Shown here piece by piece: positions 1-8,875 of a stretch of DNA of 64,000 bases. Source of the stretch: Acidimicrobiaceae bacterium (GTDB lineage Bacteria; Actinomycetota; Acidimicrobiia; Acidimicrobiales; RAAP-2). Numbering within the stretch: position 1 is the first letter of the stretch; each line of letters starts with the position of its first letter. The position numbers and the translations under genes are program-made. Under the pieces are notes generated by a model, which was not told the origin of the DNA, made no database searches, and saw only the letters and a list, made by a program, of their open reading frames with translations. Where the stretch lies: the NCBI GenBank assembly GCA_003152015.1, contig PLZF01000047.1:1-64000 (forward strand), given 5' to 3'.

Positions 1-65
1 CACTTCGGTGCTGGGTGCCCCATACAACCGGCTGAGGGCGCATTGTCACCGTCGGGGTCTTGAAG

Positions 66-464
66 TCACCGGTGCCGGGGGAGCGCCACACCTGCGAGAT
101 CCGTGAAAGCAGTTTGATCAGCGGTGAGGACGGTTCGCTGAGAGGCCAAAGCGGTGGCTGCGATCACGAGGTCATGAGCACCCCTGGGCCGGCCCTGCTG
201 GCGGACGCCAACGAGCAGGTGCGCATGGGCCTCGGCGACGTCAACGTCGTAGTCGATCACGGGAATGGTTGCGAGGACGTCGTCAACAAACGCCAAACGG
301 CTGATCCGCGCCTTACCCTGGGAAAGCTCAACACCGACCCGATGCTCAGTGATGGTGATGGCAGCGATGGCTACGTCGTCATCGTTGTCGACGGCCTCGT
401 CAAGTTCGCTACCGGCACGTTCGACATCGATGAGGAACGTGGTGTCGAACAGCAGCCGTGTCAG
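66..464 (-). CDS. vapC: VapC-type PIN-domain toxin
   Basis: Predicted PIN-domain ribonuclease toxin of a type II toxin-antitoxin pair; family members cleave RNA and are neutralised by the protein encoded just upstream. The 132-residue product has the spaced acidic residues of PIN domains: Asp7 (LLFDTTFLID), Glu40, Asp98 (GAHDLVIAATAL) and Asp116. The start I prefer is an unusual CTG at 464-462 that overlaps the antitoxin stop codon (CTGA), with GGAGG five to six bases upstream; no ATG, GTG or TTG lies between the upstream in-frame TGA and this point. The first ATG is at 296 and would remove Asp7 and Glu40. Family call is firm, start moderately so. Confidence 0.8.
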   Translation of the reverse strand: MTRLLFDTTFLIDVERAGSELDEAVDNDDDVAIAAITITEHRVGVELSQGKARISRLAFVDDVLATIPVIDYDVDVAEAHAHLLVGVRQQGRPRGAHDLVIAATALASQRTVLTADQTAFTDLAGVALPRHR

Positions 465-703
465 CTTCGCTCCTCCACTGTCACGAGGTCACGGACGGCC
501 GCCAACTCAGCGCGCCAGCTCGAATCAACCCTGTGTCGACGAAGCATCGACTTTACGTCTGAGCCGCGTCCACCCAAAACGGGTTCGATCAGGGCAACCG
601 CCTTGCCCCGTCGGACGATGGTGATCCGCTCCCCGCGGTGCTCCACTGCGTCAAGGAGATCCGCGAACCTGCGTGCGGCGTCTGTGGCGCTGATCTCGGT
701 CAT
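461..703 (-). CDS. Phd/YefM-family antitoxin
   Basis: An 80-residue protein with the Phd/YefM fold signature at its N-terminus (ATDAARRFADLLDAVEHRGE followed by ITIVRRGKAVALIEP). This type of antitoxin binds its own promoter with the N-terminal half and wraps the toxin with the C-terminal half. It lies immediately upstream of the PIN toxin and overlaps it by four bases, the usual antitoxin-first order that couples translation of the two. Its ATG sits eight bases after a GATAAT hexamer, so the mRNA is probably leaderless. Confidence 0.85.
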   Translation of the reverse strand: MTEISATDAARRFADLLDAVEHRGERITIVRRGKAVALIEPVLGGRGSDVKSMLRRHRVDSSWRAELAAVRDLVTVEERS

Positions 704-911
704 GTGATCGGATTATCAGATATACAGCCCAAAGGTGCCCCCGAATGTCGGCCGGGTCAGAGGACGAGGGAGTGTTACGCGCTCGGGTCACCCCACACTC
801 CGTCCATTTCCGGCGGGCCACTACATGGCGCCCGGCGTCCTCAGGGCGACCCTCGATACAGCCACCCTTGGGCGATGCCGGTATCGGCACGGCACCGGAA
901 ATGGTCGGAAA
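704..911. other. Intergenic, no gene recognised
   Basis: Between the antitoxin promoter and the DsbA-fold gene. Apart from the GATAAT hexamer I see no coding frame with family-like composition, no tRNA fold and no strong hairpin. Confidence 0.5.
712..717 (-). promoter_or_regulatory. Probable -10 box of the toxin-antitoxin operon
   Basis: On the minus strand GATAAT (5 of 6 matches to TATAAT) ends eight bases before the antitoxin ATG. That spacing would put the transcription start at or next to the A of the ATG, as in the leaderless transcripts common in actinobacteria. Inferred from sequence only. Confidence 0.45.
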
Positions 912-1568
912 CTAGGGCGTGGTGTTCTGAATGGAGACCCAGTCACGAGCGTCGAGATAAGGAGAGAACGCAGTGGCGATGGCATCGATGTCACCCGATC
1001 GTTTGGGGCGCTGTAGCTCGTAGAGATGGGGGAACTCGAGCCAGCCGGTGACGTGCTCCCACAGTCGGATCGCGGCATCCCCCCGGGGAGGATCGATGAG
1101 CACCGGACCGAAGAGGGCCTGTCTGTCCGGGAACACCAGTGTCGGTACGCCGAACCCTCCGAGGGCAACCACCGCGTCGTGTTCGGCGCGCACTTCGTCG
1201 CCGGTGGTGGGATCGTCGATGGCCACCCGCACCAGCCCCGGGTCGAGACCGAGTTGTCCGAGCAACTCCTCGGCCACTTCGGGACGGTGCGGCTTCTTGC
1301 CCTCGATGTGGAGTGCGTGGCCCGCGGCCTGATACCACCGGTCGAGGAGATCGCTGTCAGTCCGTCGGAGCAGGGCACCGATGCGCATCATCGACCAGCC
1401 ATAGGACCACTCCCGTTCCCACGGGTGCTTCTTGCCTTCGACCCGGTTGATCTCTTCGAGACTGAAGAAGCGCCACCTCACATCGATGCCGGCCGCGTCA
1501 CGAACCTCGCGCATCCACAACGAGGTCTGGTAGGCCCACGGGCACATGATGTCGAAGTGGAAGTCCAC
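912..1568 (-). CDS. DsbA-family (thioredoxin-fold) oxidoreductase
   Basis: A 218-residue cytoplasmic thioredoxin-fold protein of the DsbA/FrnE/HCCA-isomerase group. The N-terminal strand [11 protein letters not shown] carries CPWA at residues 9-12 in place of a CxxC active site, and the cis-Pro loop is visible as [12 protein letters not shown]. Actinobacterial relatives such as the mycothiol-dependent nitroreductase Rv2466c have CPWC; this protein keeps only the first cysteine, so a monothiol mechanism or thiol adduct is more likely than a disulfide cycle (inference). The start is GTG. It stands alone, with no operon partner. Confidence 0.75.
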   Translation of the reverse strand: MDFHFDIMCPWAYQTSLWMREVRDAAGIDVRWRFFSLEEINRVEGKKHPWEREWSYGWSMMRIGALLRRTDSDLLDRWYQAAGHALHIEGKKPHRPEVAEELLGQLGLDPGLVRVAIDDPTTGDEVRAEHDAVVALGGFGVPTLVFPDRQALFGPVLIDPPRGDAAIRLWEHVTGWLEFPHLYELQRPKRSGDIDAIATAFSPYLDARDWVSIQNTTP

Positions 1569-1655
1569 CTGGACGGGCCCGGTCCGGCCGGCGGAATCTG
1601 ATGGGGGTCGATCCGTGATCAGACCAGGGTAGCCAACCAGGGGAGTGCTCCACCA

Positions 1656-2552
1656 TCACAAGGCGTCGACGGTGGCCAACTCGACGAAGCGGCGGGCGGC
1701 CGGGGCCAACTGTCCCCGCTGATGGATGAGCACGATGGATCGGGTGACCGGGGGATCGGGACGCACCACGGTGGCACCGTGGAGTTCGGCCACCATGGCG
1801 GTGGCCTCCGGCACCAGGGCCACTCCCGCGCCGGCGAGGACCAACGGCAGCATGGCGTCGCGTTGAGCGGTCACGACCGCGATCCGCGGGCCGGGCCCGG
1901 TGGCGAAACCCTCATCGAGCAGGCGACGGGTGGAGGTACCGGCCGGCGCGGCCACGAAGGGGAGGTCGACCAAGGCGGTGAGGGCCACGCTGGCGTGCAC
2001 CCCCGCAGGGCTCCGCAACGATGGCGGCACCATCCCCGGTGGCAGGACCAACAGCAGGGCTTGTTCGCCAATCGGATGGACGACCAGATCTTCGGGTAAC
2101 CGGTCGGAGTCGGTCATTCCGAGTTCGCTACGACCGTCGTGCACCATGGCCACCACGCCGGCTGAATCCTCGGGGGCGGCCAGGTCGACCGTCACCGCGG
2201 GGTGATCGCCACGGAACCGGCCGACGATCCCGGCCAGGGGGTCGGCGGCCAAGGTGGGGAGGCTGGCGATGGCCAGGCTGCCCGACTCCAGCCCGGCGAC
2301 CGCGGCTACCGCCGCCCTGCCCGTCTCCATGTCCCGGAGTGCCTGACGGGCGGGTCCGATGAGCGCCGCCCCGGCCGGAGTCACGACCACCCGCCGGCCC
2401 AGACGGTGAAAGAGGACTGTGCCCAGTTCGGTTTCCAACTCCTTGACCGCCAGTGACAGGGCGGGCTGGGAGACGGACACGGCCCTGGCAGCGGCGGTGA
2501 ATCCCTGGTGGTCGGCCACAGCCAAGAAATGCTCGAGTCTGCGTAGATCCAT
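1656..2552 (-). CDS. LysR-family transcriptional regulator
   Basis: A 298-residue LysR regulator: N-terminal winged HTH (about residues 1-60, with FTAAARAVSVSQPALSLAVKELE) and a type 2 periplasmic-binding-like effector domain (about 90-290). It is transcribed divergently from the MFS exporter at 2615 with 62 bases between them, the classical layout in which a LysR protein controls its neighbour and itself. The intergenic stretch is AT-rich and contains TATCGATA and an ATCG-N12-CGAT arrangement that may be the operator. The effector cannot be read from the sequence. Confidence 0.88.
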   Translation of the reverse strand: MDLRRLEHFLAVADHQGFTAAARAVSVSQPALSLAVKELETELGTVLFHRLGRRVVVTPAGAALIGPARQALRDMETGRAAVAAVAGLESGSLAIASLPTLAADPLAGIVGRFRGDHPAVTVDLAAPEDSAGVVAMVHDGRSELGMTDSDRLPEDLVVHPIGEQALLLVLPPGMVPPSLRSPAGVHASVALTALVDLPFVAAPAGTSTRRLLDEGFATGPGPRIAVVTAQRDAMLPLVLAGAGVALVPEATAMVAELHGATVVRPDPPVTRSIVLIHQRGQLAPAARRFVELATVDAL

Positions 2553-2614
2553 TTACATATCGTATCAAAACTATCGATAATCACTATTCGACTTCTGGAT
2601 CGGCATCGTGCAGC
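2553..2614. promoter_or_regulatory. Divergent LysR/MFS control region
   Basis: A 62-base, AT-rich segment separating the divergent lysR and MFS genes. It contains the perfect palindrome TATCGATA inside the larger interrupted symmetry ATCG-N12-CGAT. This is the obvious place for both promoters and for LysR binding, but no exact T-N11-A box can be assigned with confidence. Confidence 0.5.
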
Positions 2615-4132
2615 ATGGGATGGGTGGAGCCCTGCGCCGAACCCTGCGCCGAACCCAAGCCGAGCGGATGGCGCCAACTCATCATCGAGCCACGCCGTCC
2701 CGCCTCGATCAGAGATCGACCCGGGGCCTACCGCCTGGCCGTCGGGGCGGTGTGCATCGGCGCCTTCATGGGACAGCTCGACGCCAGCATCGTCACCCAG
2801 GCGTTTCCCACCCTCGAGCAGTCGTTCGGGGTCGGAGTGGGAGCTGTTACCTGGGTGGGTCTCAGCTACCTCCTGGTGTTGGTGGCCACCGTTGCCGCGG
2901 TGGGCCGTTTTGCCGACATGGTCGGCCACAAACTGCTGTACGTCTACGGGTTCCTCATTTTCATTGCTGGTTCGGCCCTCTGTGCCCTGGCGCCCAATCT
3001 GTATGTGCTGTGTGGGTTCCGGGTGCTCCAGGCCATCGGAGCGGCCATGTTGCAGGCCAACAGCGTGGCCATCATCGCCTTGGCCGTCCCGGCCTACCGG
3101 CTGGGACGTTCGATCGGGGTCCAAGGCGCGGCCCAAGCGCTGGGCTTGGCATTCGGGCCGTCGGTCGGCGGCTTATTGCTGGCGGCAGGAGGGTGGCGGC
3201 TGCTGTTTCTGGTCAATGTTCCGGTGGGGGCGGTCGGGGTGATTGCCGGATTGCTGTTCATCCCCCGTAGCCGGCACCTTCAGGCCCGGGTCGGATTCGA
3301 CTGGTCCGGTTTCGCCCTGTTCTTTCCGGCGGTGGTCGCCCTGGTGTCGGTGATCTCGCTGGGCAATGGCCAAGGGTGGACCTCACCGTTGCTTCTGGGA
3401 CTGATCGGGATGGCGGTGATCCTCGGCATTGGGTTCGTGGCCCGGGAACGGAGGTGTCCCGACCCGATGGTGGACGTGTCACTGTTCCGGCGGGTCCGTT
3501 TCAGTGCCGGGATCGTGAGCGGGATGCTCTCCTTCATGGTCATGTTCGGGGTTCTGGTGATCGTGCCGTTCCTGCTCGAACGGGGGTACGGCTTCGGCTC
3601 GGCGCGGTCCGGGATCGAGTTGATGGCCATGCCGTTGGCTTTGGGCATCATCGCCCCTCTGGCCGGTCGCTTGGCCGACAGGGTGGGGGTCGGGCCGCCG
3701 GGGGTGGGGGGGATGGCCCTGGTGGTCGTGGGGTTGGTGGGGCTCGGCGTGTTGCACCCGACGACGCCCGGCTTCGTTGCCCTCCTGGCCATGGTCGGGA
3801 TCGGGCTCGGGCTCTTCATCCCTCCGAACAATGCCGGGATCATGGCCGCCATACCCGCCCAGCAGTCCGGTCTCGCCTCGGGAATCCTGAATATGACCCG
3901 CGGGATCGGAACCGCCCTGGGGCTGGCGGTCGGCGGTGCGGTATTCGGCGACTTCGCCGGAAGTCTCGGTGATACGGGACAGGTGAGGCACGCCTTTTCG
4001 GTCACCGCGCTGGTGTTGGCCGCCGCCGCGGCGCTGGCCGCCGCCATCGCCCTCTATGGAGCCGTTGCCGACCCGGCCCCGGCCCGGAGCGCGGAGTTCG
4101 AAAAGCGGGATGGTCTCGGCGCCGGGATCTGA
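2615..4132 (+). CDS. MFS drug-efflux transporter (DHA2/EmrB-QacA type)
   Basis: A 505-residue integral membrane protein with many hydrophobic segments, consistent with the 14-helix DHA2 drug:H+ antiporters. The first helix carries the family motif as GQLDASIVTQAFP, and the helix-5 region reads GPSVGGLLLAAGGWRLLFLVNVPVG, typical of EmrB/QacA. The first 40 residues are hydrophilic and include a short tandem duplication (EPCAEPCAEP, from a 12-base DNA repeat), so the physiological start may be further in. Being divergent from a LysR regulator points to inducible export of a toxic compound. Confidence 0.88.
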   Translation: MGWVEPCAEPCAEPKPSGWRQLIIEPRRPASIRDRPGAYRLAVGAVCIGAFMGQLDASIVTQAFPTLEQSFGVGVGAVTWVGLSYLLVLVATVAAVGRFADMVGHKLLYVYGFLIFIAGSALCALAPNLYVLCGFRVLQAIGAAMLQANSVAIIALAVPAYRLGRSIGVQGAAQALGLAFGPSVGGLLLAAGGWRLLFLVNVPVGAVGVIAGLLFIPRSRHLQARVGFDWSGFALFFPAVVALVSVISLGNGQGWTSPLLLGLIGMAVILGIGFVARERRCPDPMVDVSLFRRVRFSAGIVSGMLSFMVMFGVLVIVPFLLERGYGFGSARSGIELMAMPLALGIIAPLAGRLADRVGVGPPGVGGMALVVVGLVGLGVLHPTTPGFVALLAMVGIGLGLFIPPNNAGIMAAIPAQQSGLASGILNMTRGIGTALGLAVGGAVFGDFAGSLGDTGQVRHAFSVTALVLAAAAALAAAIALYGAVADPAPARSAEFEKRDGLGAGI

Positions 4133-4179
4133 GCCGTGGTGCGGTGCTCGCCAGGCCGCTCGGGGCCGCTCGTGGTCGG

Positions 4180-5166
4180 TCAGAAGTGGCCGAGCACGGG
4201 GTGGGGGACATAGGGCTCCTCGAGCCGGGCCACCTCGTCATCGGTGAGGGTCAACTGTTCGGCCGCCAACGCGTCGGCCAGATGACCCCCTTTGGTGGCA
4301 CCCACGATCGGAGCGGTCACCCCCGGTCGTTGCAACAGCCAGGCCAGCGCCACCTGCGCCGGGGCGACCTTCCGCTCGGCCGCCACTTCTGCCACCCGTT
4401 CGACCACGTCGAAATCGGTGGGTTGGCTATAGAGGTAGTCGGTGAAGGGGTCACTCCCGGATCGAGTGGTGGACCGCTCGCCGCCTCGGCTGCGATTGCC
4501 GGCCAGCACCCCGCGGGCCAGTGGGCTCCATGGGATGATGCCGACACCCTGATCGATGCACTGGGGGATCATCTCGCGCTCCTCCTCCCGGTAGATCAGG
4601 TTGTAGTGCGGTTGCATGGATACGAACCGGGTCCAGTGATTGCTATCGGCCACGCGCTGAGCCTTGGCGAACTGCCAGGCGAACATGCTCGAGGCGCCGA
4701 TGTAACGGGCCTTGCCCGACCGCACCACGTCGTGCAGGGCCTCCATCGTCTCTTCGATCGGTGTCCGGGGGTCCCAGCGGTGGATCTGATAGAGGTCGAC
4801 GTAGTCCATCTCGAGACGGCCGAGCGAAGCGTCGATGGCAGACAGGATGTGCTTGCGGGATAGGCCACCGCCATTCTCCCCCGGCGTCATGGGCATGAAC
4901 ACCTTGGTGGCCACCACCACTTCATCGCGATGGAAGAATTTCCGTAACAGGCGGCCGGTGGCCACTTCGCTGGCGCCCTTCGAATAGGTGTCAGCGGTGT
5001 CATAGAAGGTGATGCCGCCCTCTGCCGCCGCCTTCACGATCGGCTCGGCCGCGTCTTCGGCGAGGACCCAGGGCCGGTCGCTGTCATTGCCGAAACTCAT
5101 CATGCCCAGACAAATGCGGGATACCCGCACACCGGTGTTTCCGAGATTTACGTACTCCATGGGCAC
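4180..5166 (-). CDS. Aldo/keto reductase
   Basis: A 328-residue (beta/alpha)8 NADPH-dependent oxidoreductase. The catalytic tetrad can be placed at Asp56 and Tyr61 (FYDTADTYSKG), Lys88 (VVVATKVF) and His129 (LYQIHRWDP). The sequence resembles the YghZ/YajO-type reductases that act on small aldehydes and ketones; the substrate here is unknown. It is monocistronic, converging on the MFS gene and divergent from the SnoaL-like gene at 5272. Confidence 0.88.
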   Translation of the reverse strand: MPMEYVNLGNTGVRVSRICLGMMSFGNDSDRPWVLAEDAAEPIVKAAAEGGITFYDTADTYSKGASEVATGRLLRKFFHRDEVVVATKVFMPMTPGENGGGLSRKHILSAIDASLGRLEMDYVDLYQIHRWDPRTPIEETMEALHDVVRSGKARYIGASSMFAWQFAKAQRVADSNHWTRFVSMQPHYNLIYREEEREMIPQCIDQGVGIIPWSPLARGVLAGNRSRGGERSTTRSGSDPFTDYLYSQPTDFDVVERVAEVAAERKVAPAQVALAWLLQRPGVTAPIVGATKGGHLADALAAEQLTLTDDEVARLEEPYVPHPVLGHF

Positions 5167-5271
5167 CTCGCGTCGACTAAGTGGGACAGACCGCTGATCA
5201 TCCGATCATTCCACAACCATCCACCCACTCCCACTGACAACCGCCATGGTTCGGGAAGTAGCGTTCGCGTT

Positions 5272-5802
5272 GTGATCGATGACGAACTCCTCCTCACCGC
5301 CGTGCACGACACCGGGATCCGGCGCTTGCAGCACGCCTACGCCGATGTGGTCAATCGACGGGCCTGGCCCGAGATGGAGGACCTCTTTCTCCCCGAGGCA
5401 GCCGTGGTCATCGACACCCGAAAAGGCGACCCGCTCCGATTGGTGGGAGGTGCTGCGGTGGGCGAATTCATCGGTTCCTCGGTGGCGAAGTTCTCGTTCT
5501 TCGAATTCGTCATCCTCAATGCCCACATTGTGTTCCCCGGCGGCGCAGGGGCGGGCACCGCGGTGGGCCGCCTCTATATGTGCGAGCACCGACAGGATGA
5601 GGACAGTGGGCGGTGGACCAATGCCTTCGGCCTCTATCACGATCGCTATGCCTTCGCTGTCGGGCATTGGTGGTTCGCCGAGCGGGCCTACCACTCCCTG
5701 GCCCGTCACGCCCCTGATCTCGATGTCTTTCCGTTTCCCGAGCCCGCTCCTCTCCACCTCCCCGGGCCCGGCACCCATCTCCAGGGCGGTCGCACCTCGT
5801 GA
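5272..5802 (+). CDS. SnoaL-like / NTF2-fold protein
   Basis: A 176-residue protein with the layout of the SnoaL-like superfamily: helical start (LQHAYADVVNRRAWPEMEDLF), then curved beta sheet and a WFAERAYHS element. Members include steroid isomerases, polyketide cyclases and small dehydratases; many are uncharacterised. The GTG start is the first in frame. It is co-directional with, and 39 bases upstream of, the sulfatase, so it may be the first gene of that transcript. Function cannot be assigned beyond the fold. Confidence 0.7.
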   Translation: MIDDELLLTAVHDTGIRRLQHAYADVVNRRAWPEMEDLFLPEAAVVIDTRKGDPLRLVGGAAVGEFIGSSVAKFSFFEFVILNAHIVFPGGAGAGTAVGRLYMCEHRQDEDSGRWTNAFGLYHDRYAFAVGHWWFAERAYHSLARHAPDLDVFPFPEPAPLHLPGPGTHLQGGRTS

Positions 5803-5841
5803 ACGGCATGTGACGAGACCAGCGGCGTAGGGTGCCTGACA

Positions 5842-7488
5842 ATGTCGACGACGCGACCCAACGTGCTGGTCATCATGACGGACGAGGAAAGGTATCCGCC
5901 ACCGTACGAAGATGCCACGGTGGCCGGGTTCCGCCGGGATCACCTACCGGCCCGCGAGCGGCTGCGGGCCGGTAGCGTCGAATTCCACCGTCACTACGCG
6001 GCGTCGACCGCCTGCCTTCCCAGTCGGGCATCACTGTTCACCGGCCACTACCCCTCGCTGCACGGGGTGACCGCAACTGATGGATTGGCCAAAGCCGCCA
6101 ACGATCCCGACATCTCGTGGCTGGATCCGGACGGGGTACCCACCATGGGGGATTGGTTTCGGGCTGCCGGGTACAGCACCCACTACCGGGGGAAGTGGCA
6201 TATCTCCCACGCCGACCTCATTCCGGTCGGGAGCCATGCCGGGCTGATGGCCAATGACCGGTACGGCTCTGTGTCCAGGGAGGTGACCGACCTCTACCGC
6301 CGGGCAGACCGACTCGACCGATTCGGCTTCTCGGGATGGATCGGCCGTGAGCCACACGGCGACAACCCGGCAGATACCGGATTCGTGCGCGACCCGCTCT
6401 TCGCCGATCAGGTATGCGAGCTGTTCGGTGAGTTGACCGCCGACAAGGCCGATGAGCGGCCCTTTTTGGCGGTGGCCTCCTTCGTCAATCCCCACGACAT
6501 CGGCTTCTCGGGTTTTGGATGGGATGTGCTCGGATTTCCCGCCATCGAAGACGGTGTTCCTGACGTCGCCGAAGCCCCGTCGCAGCGGGACGACTTCGGG
6601 GGGCGACCGGAGTGCCATCGGCTGTTCCGGGATCTGTGGCCTCAGCTGCTCTATCCGCAACCGACCGACAACACCTACCGTCGCTTCTATCTCTGGCTCC
6701 ACCAACTGGTGGACAGGGCCATCGAGAGGATTCTCGTAGCGTTGGACGACTCGGGGCTGGCCGAGAACACCATTGTGGTCTTCACCTCCGACCACGGGGA
6801 CCTGGTAGGTGCCCACGGCGGCATGCAGCAGAAGTGGTACAACGCCTTCGACGAGGCCATCCGGGTTCCACTGCTGGTGTCGGGCCCGGGTATCACCGCG
6901 TCCACCCGGGGAGTGTCGGCGCCGACCAGCCACGTCGACCTTCTGCCCACCCTGCTCGGTTTGATAGGGATCGAGCCCCAGTCGCTGGTGACCCAATTGT
7001 CCGAACACCATGTCGAAGTGCAGGATCTGGTGGGCCGGGACCTGAGCCCGGCGATTCACGACCCGGACGACACCTCGGTGCTGGGATCCCCGATCTACTT
7101 CACCACCGAGGACCAGATCAGCGTCGGGCTCCGTGACCGGAACCGGTTCACCGGAGAGCCGTTCGTGCCGGTGGCTCCACCGGCCAACGTCGAGTCGGTC
7201 ATCGTCCCCATGCCCGGTGTCGACGGCGGCACCACACGGCTGTGGAAACTGAGCCAGTACTACGACCGGTTGGAAGAGTGGGAGACCACCCACCACCTCT
7301 CCCCTCCGGGAGCGACTGGGTCCGAGCTGGTGCCTTCCCAGTGGGAGCTGTACGACCTGACCGGCGATCCCGAGGAGCGGAACAACCTCTCTGCATCGTC
7401 AGACGCACCGTTCGACCAGCTCCGCGAGCTGCTCGAGTCCACCCGGGAGGACAACCGCCGGGTTCCGCTGCACCGCAATGGCAGCTGA
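5842..7488 (+). CDS. Sulfatase (formylglycine-dependent)
   Basis: A 548-residue type I sulfatase that hydrolyses sulfate esters using a formylglycine made from Cys58 in CLPSRASLFTG, a good match to the C-x-P-S-R modification motif. Other metal and active-site elements are visible: IMTDEER near the N-terminus, GKWH, and TSDHGD in the middle. No signal peptide is evident, so it is probably cytoplasmic. Its stop is 26 bases before the preferred start of murL, and all genes to 12078 run the same way. The substrate class (choline, carbohydrate or steroid sulfate) cannot be decided here. Confidence 0.85.
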   Translation: MSTTRPNVLVIMTDEERYPPPYEDATVAGFRRDHLPARERLRAGSVEFHRHYAASTACLPSRASLFTGHYPSLHGVTATDGLAKAANDPDISWLDPDGVPTMGDWFRAAGYSTHYRGKWHISHADLIPVGSHAGLMANDRYGSVSREVTDLYRRADRLDRFGFSGWIGREPHGDNPADTGFVRDPLFADQVCELFGELTADKADERPFLAVASFVNPHDIGFSGFGWDVLGFPAIEDGVPDVAEAPSQRDDFGGRPECHRLFRDLWPQLLYPQPTDNTYRRFYLWLHQLVDRAIERILVALDDSGLAENTIVVFTSDHGDLVGAHGGMQQKWYNAFDEAIRVPLLVSGPGITASTRGVSAPTSHVDLLPTLLGLIGIEPQSLVTQLSEHHVEVQDLVGRDLSPAIHDPDDTSVLGSPIYFTTEDQISVGLRDRNRFTGEPFVPVAPPANVESVIVPMPGVDGGTTRLWKLSQYYDRLEEWETTHHLSPPGATGSELVPSQWELYDLTGDPEERNNLSASSDAPFDQLRELLESTREDNRRVPLHRNGS

Positions 7489-7513
7489 ACCGAGCCGGTA
7501 CGCTGAGCGCGCC

Positions 7514-8875
7514 ATGAATGACCCGAACCGGTTTGATCCGGGGTCCGTCGACACCTTCCGTATTGTCGACAATGAGTACGACCACTCCTCGCGGACCGCG
7601 TACCTCCGCTATGCGCTGGACGACAGATACTCGTTCGAGGAGACGGTGACCTTCGAAACGGTGCCCCCGCCGGGCATCCCCGTCGATGGCGGTGGTCTCG
7701 ATCGGGCCTTGCGCCACCTGCACATCGCCGCGGGCACCAGCTACTACAAGGCAGCGGCACCCCCGGTGGTCGTGGTGGAAGGAACCGGTCTCTCCGCGTC
7801 CGAGCTGGAGTTCCATCGTCGGCTCTACGACGACGGGCTGAGGGAGTTCGCGGTGGCCAACCGGCTGCCGGTCCCCCGGACGGTGGAGATCCGGGCTGCC
7901 CCGACCCTCCCGGTCGGTGCCGATCAGCTCCGGACCCTGCGACCGGGAGGTCTGGTGGTGCCCATCGGCGGCGGCAAGGACTCCATGGTGCTGATCGAAG
8001 CGGTCAGGCAGGTGGGCCCGAAGCTGTTGGCGGTGAACCCACACCCGTTGGTGATCGAGTTGGCCGGCCAGACCGGCCTCGAGCTGATCGTGATCCGCCG
8101 GAAGCTTTCTCCGGAACTTGCCCGGCTCAAGAGCGCCGGTGCGCTCAACGGTCACGTCCCCATCACCGCCATTGTGTCCCTCATCGCAGTGCTGGGAAGC
8201 TTCGTCTACGGCTACGACTCCATTGCCATGGCCATCGAGCGGTCAGCCAGCGAGGAGACCAGATTGGTCGATGGGGTGCCGGTGAACCATCAGTACTCGA
8301 AGAGCCTCGACTTCGAGAACCTCTTCCGCCGGCTGATCTCGGACTCGGTGGATCCCGGCCTGACCTATGGATCGGCGCTTCGTCGGTACTCGGAACTGGC
8401 GATTGCCCGGGCCTTCTCTCGCCTGACCGGCTACCACGCCACCTTCTGCAGTTGCAATACCGCCTTCCGTCAGCAGGCGGAGGCCGGTGACCGTTGGTGC
8501 GGTCACTGCCCCAAGTGCCGTTTCGTCGGGTTGATGCTGGCACCGTTTCTGACACCCGAGGCGCTGACCGCCATCATCGGGCGGGACATGTTCGACGATC
8601 CCGAGCAGGTCGAAGGCTTTGCCGCCCTCATGAGCGAGGATGACAAACCGTTCGAGTGCGTGGGTGAGCGGCGCGAGTCGGCGGCGGCCATGCGAATTCT
8701 CTCGGACCTGCCCGAGTGGAACGAGACGGTGGTGGTGGCCGTGCTCGGCGCCCGGGCCCGGGCCATGGTGTCGGACGCGGCGGTGGAAGAGTTGCTGGCA
8801 CCCGACCTGTCCCCGGCATTCCCCGATCCACGGGTGGACTCCGCGGTGGACCGACTCATGACCGGGGCCACGTGA
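7514..8875 (+). CDS. murL: UDP-MurNAc-L-Ala-L-Glu epimerase (MurL)
   Basis: Predicted MurL, which epimerises the terminal L-Glu of UDP-MurNAc-L-Ala-L-Glu to D-Glu with ATP, as shown for the Xanthomonas enzyme. The 453-residue protein carries an ATP-pyrophosphatase-like loop GGGKDSM at residues 152-158 and a cysteine motif near residue 325-345 (CSCNTAFR, then RWCGHCPKCRF). Start chosen at ATG 7514; an ATG at 7478 overlapping the sulfatase stop would add 12 residues. Its stop overlaps the murD2 start by four bases (GTGA). That coupling to a MurD-like ligase strongly supports the call. Confidence 0.85.
   Translation: MNDPNRFDPGSVDTFRIVDNEYDHSSRTAYLRYALDDRYSFEETVTFETVPPPGIPVDGGGLDRALRHLHIAAGTSYYKAAAPPVVVVEGTGLSASELEFHRRLYDDGLREFAVANRLPVPRTVEIRAAPTLPVGADQLRTLRPGGLVVPIGGGKDSMVLIEAVRQVGPKLLAVNPHPLVIELAGQTGLELIVIRRKLSPELARLKSAGALNGHVPITAIVSLIAVLGSFVYGYDSIAMAIERSASEETRLVDGVPVNHQYSKSLDFENLFRRLISDSVDPGLTYGSALRRYSELAIARAFSRLTGYHATFCSCNTAFRQQAEAGDRWCGHCPKCRFVGLMLAPFLTPEALTAIIGRDMFDDPEQVEGFAALMSEDDKPFECVGERRESAAAMRILSDLPEWNETVVVAVLGARARAMVSDAAVEELLAPDLSPAFPDPRVDSAVDRLMTGAT

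Noticed and set aside
2626-2655. 12-bp tandem repeat at the MFS N-terminus as a functional repeat
   Set aside because: It occurs only twice, in a hydrophilic leader that may not even be translated; more likely slippage.
2381-3136. Minus-strand frame of 251 codons over the LysR/MFS junction
   Set aside because: Composition is shadow-like, and it covers the divergent control region of two well-supported genes.
8716-8871. Upstream ATG for murD2
   Set aside because: It lies inside murL in another frame and yields a Gly/Arg-rich leader; the GTGA overlap gives a natural MurD N-terminus.
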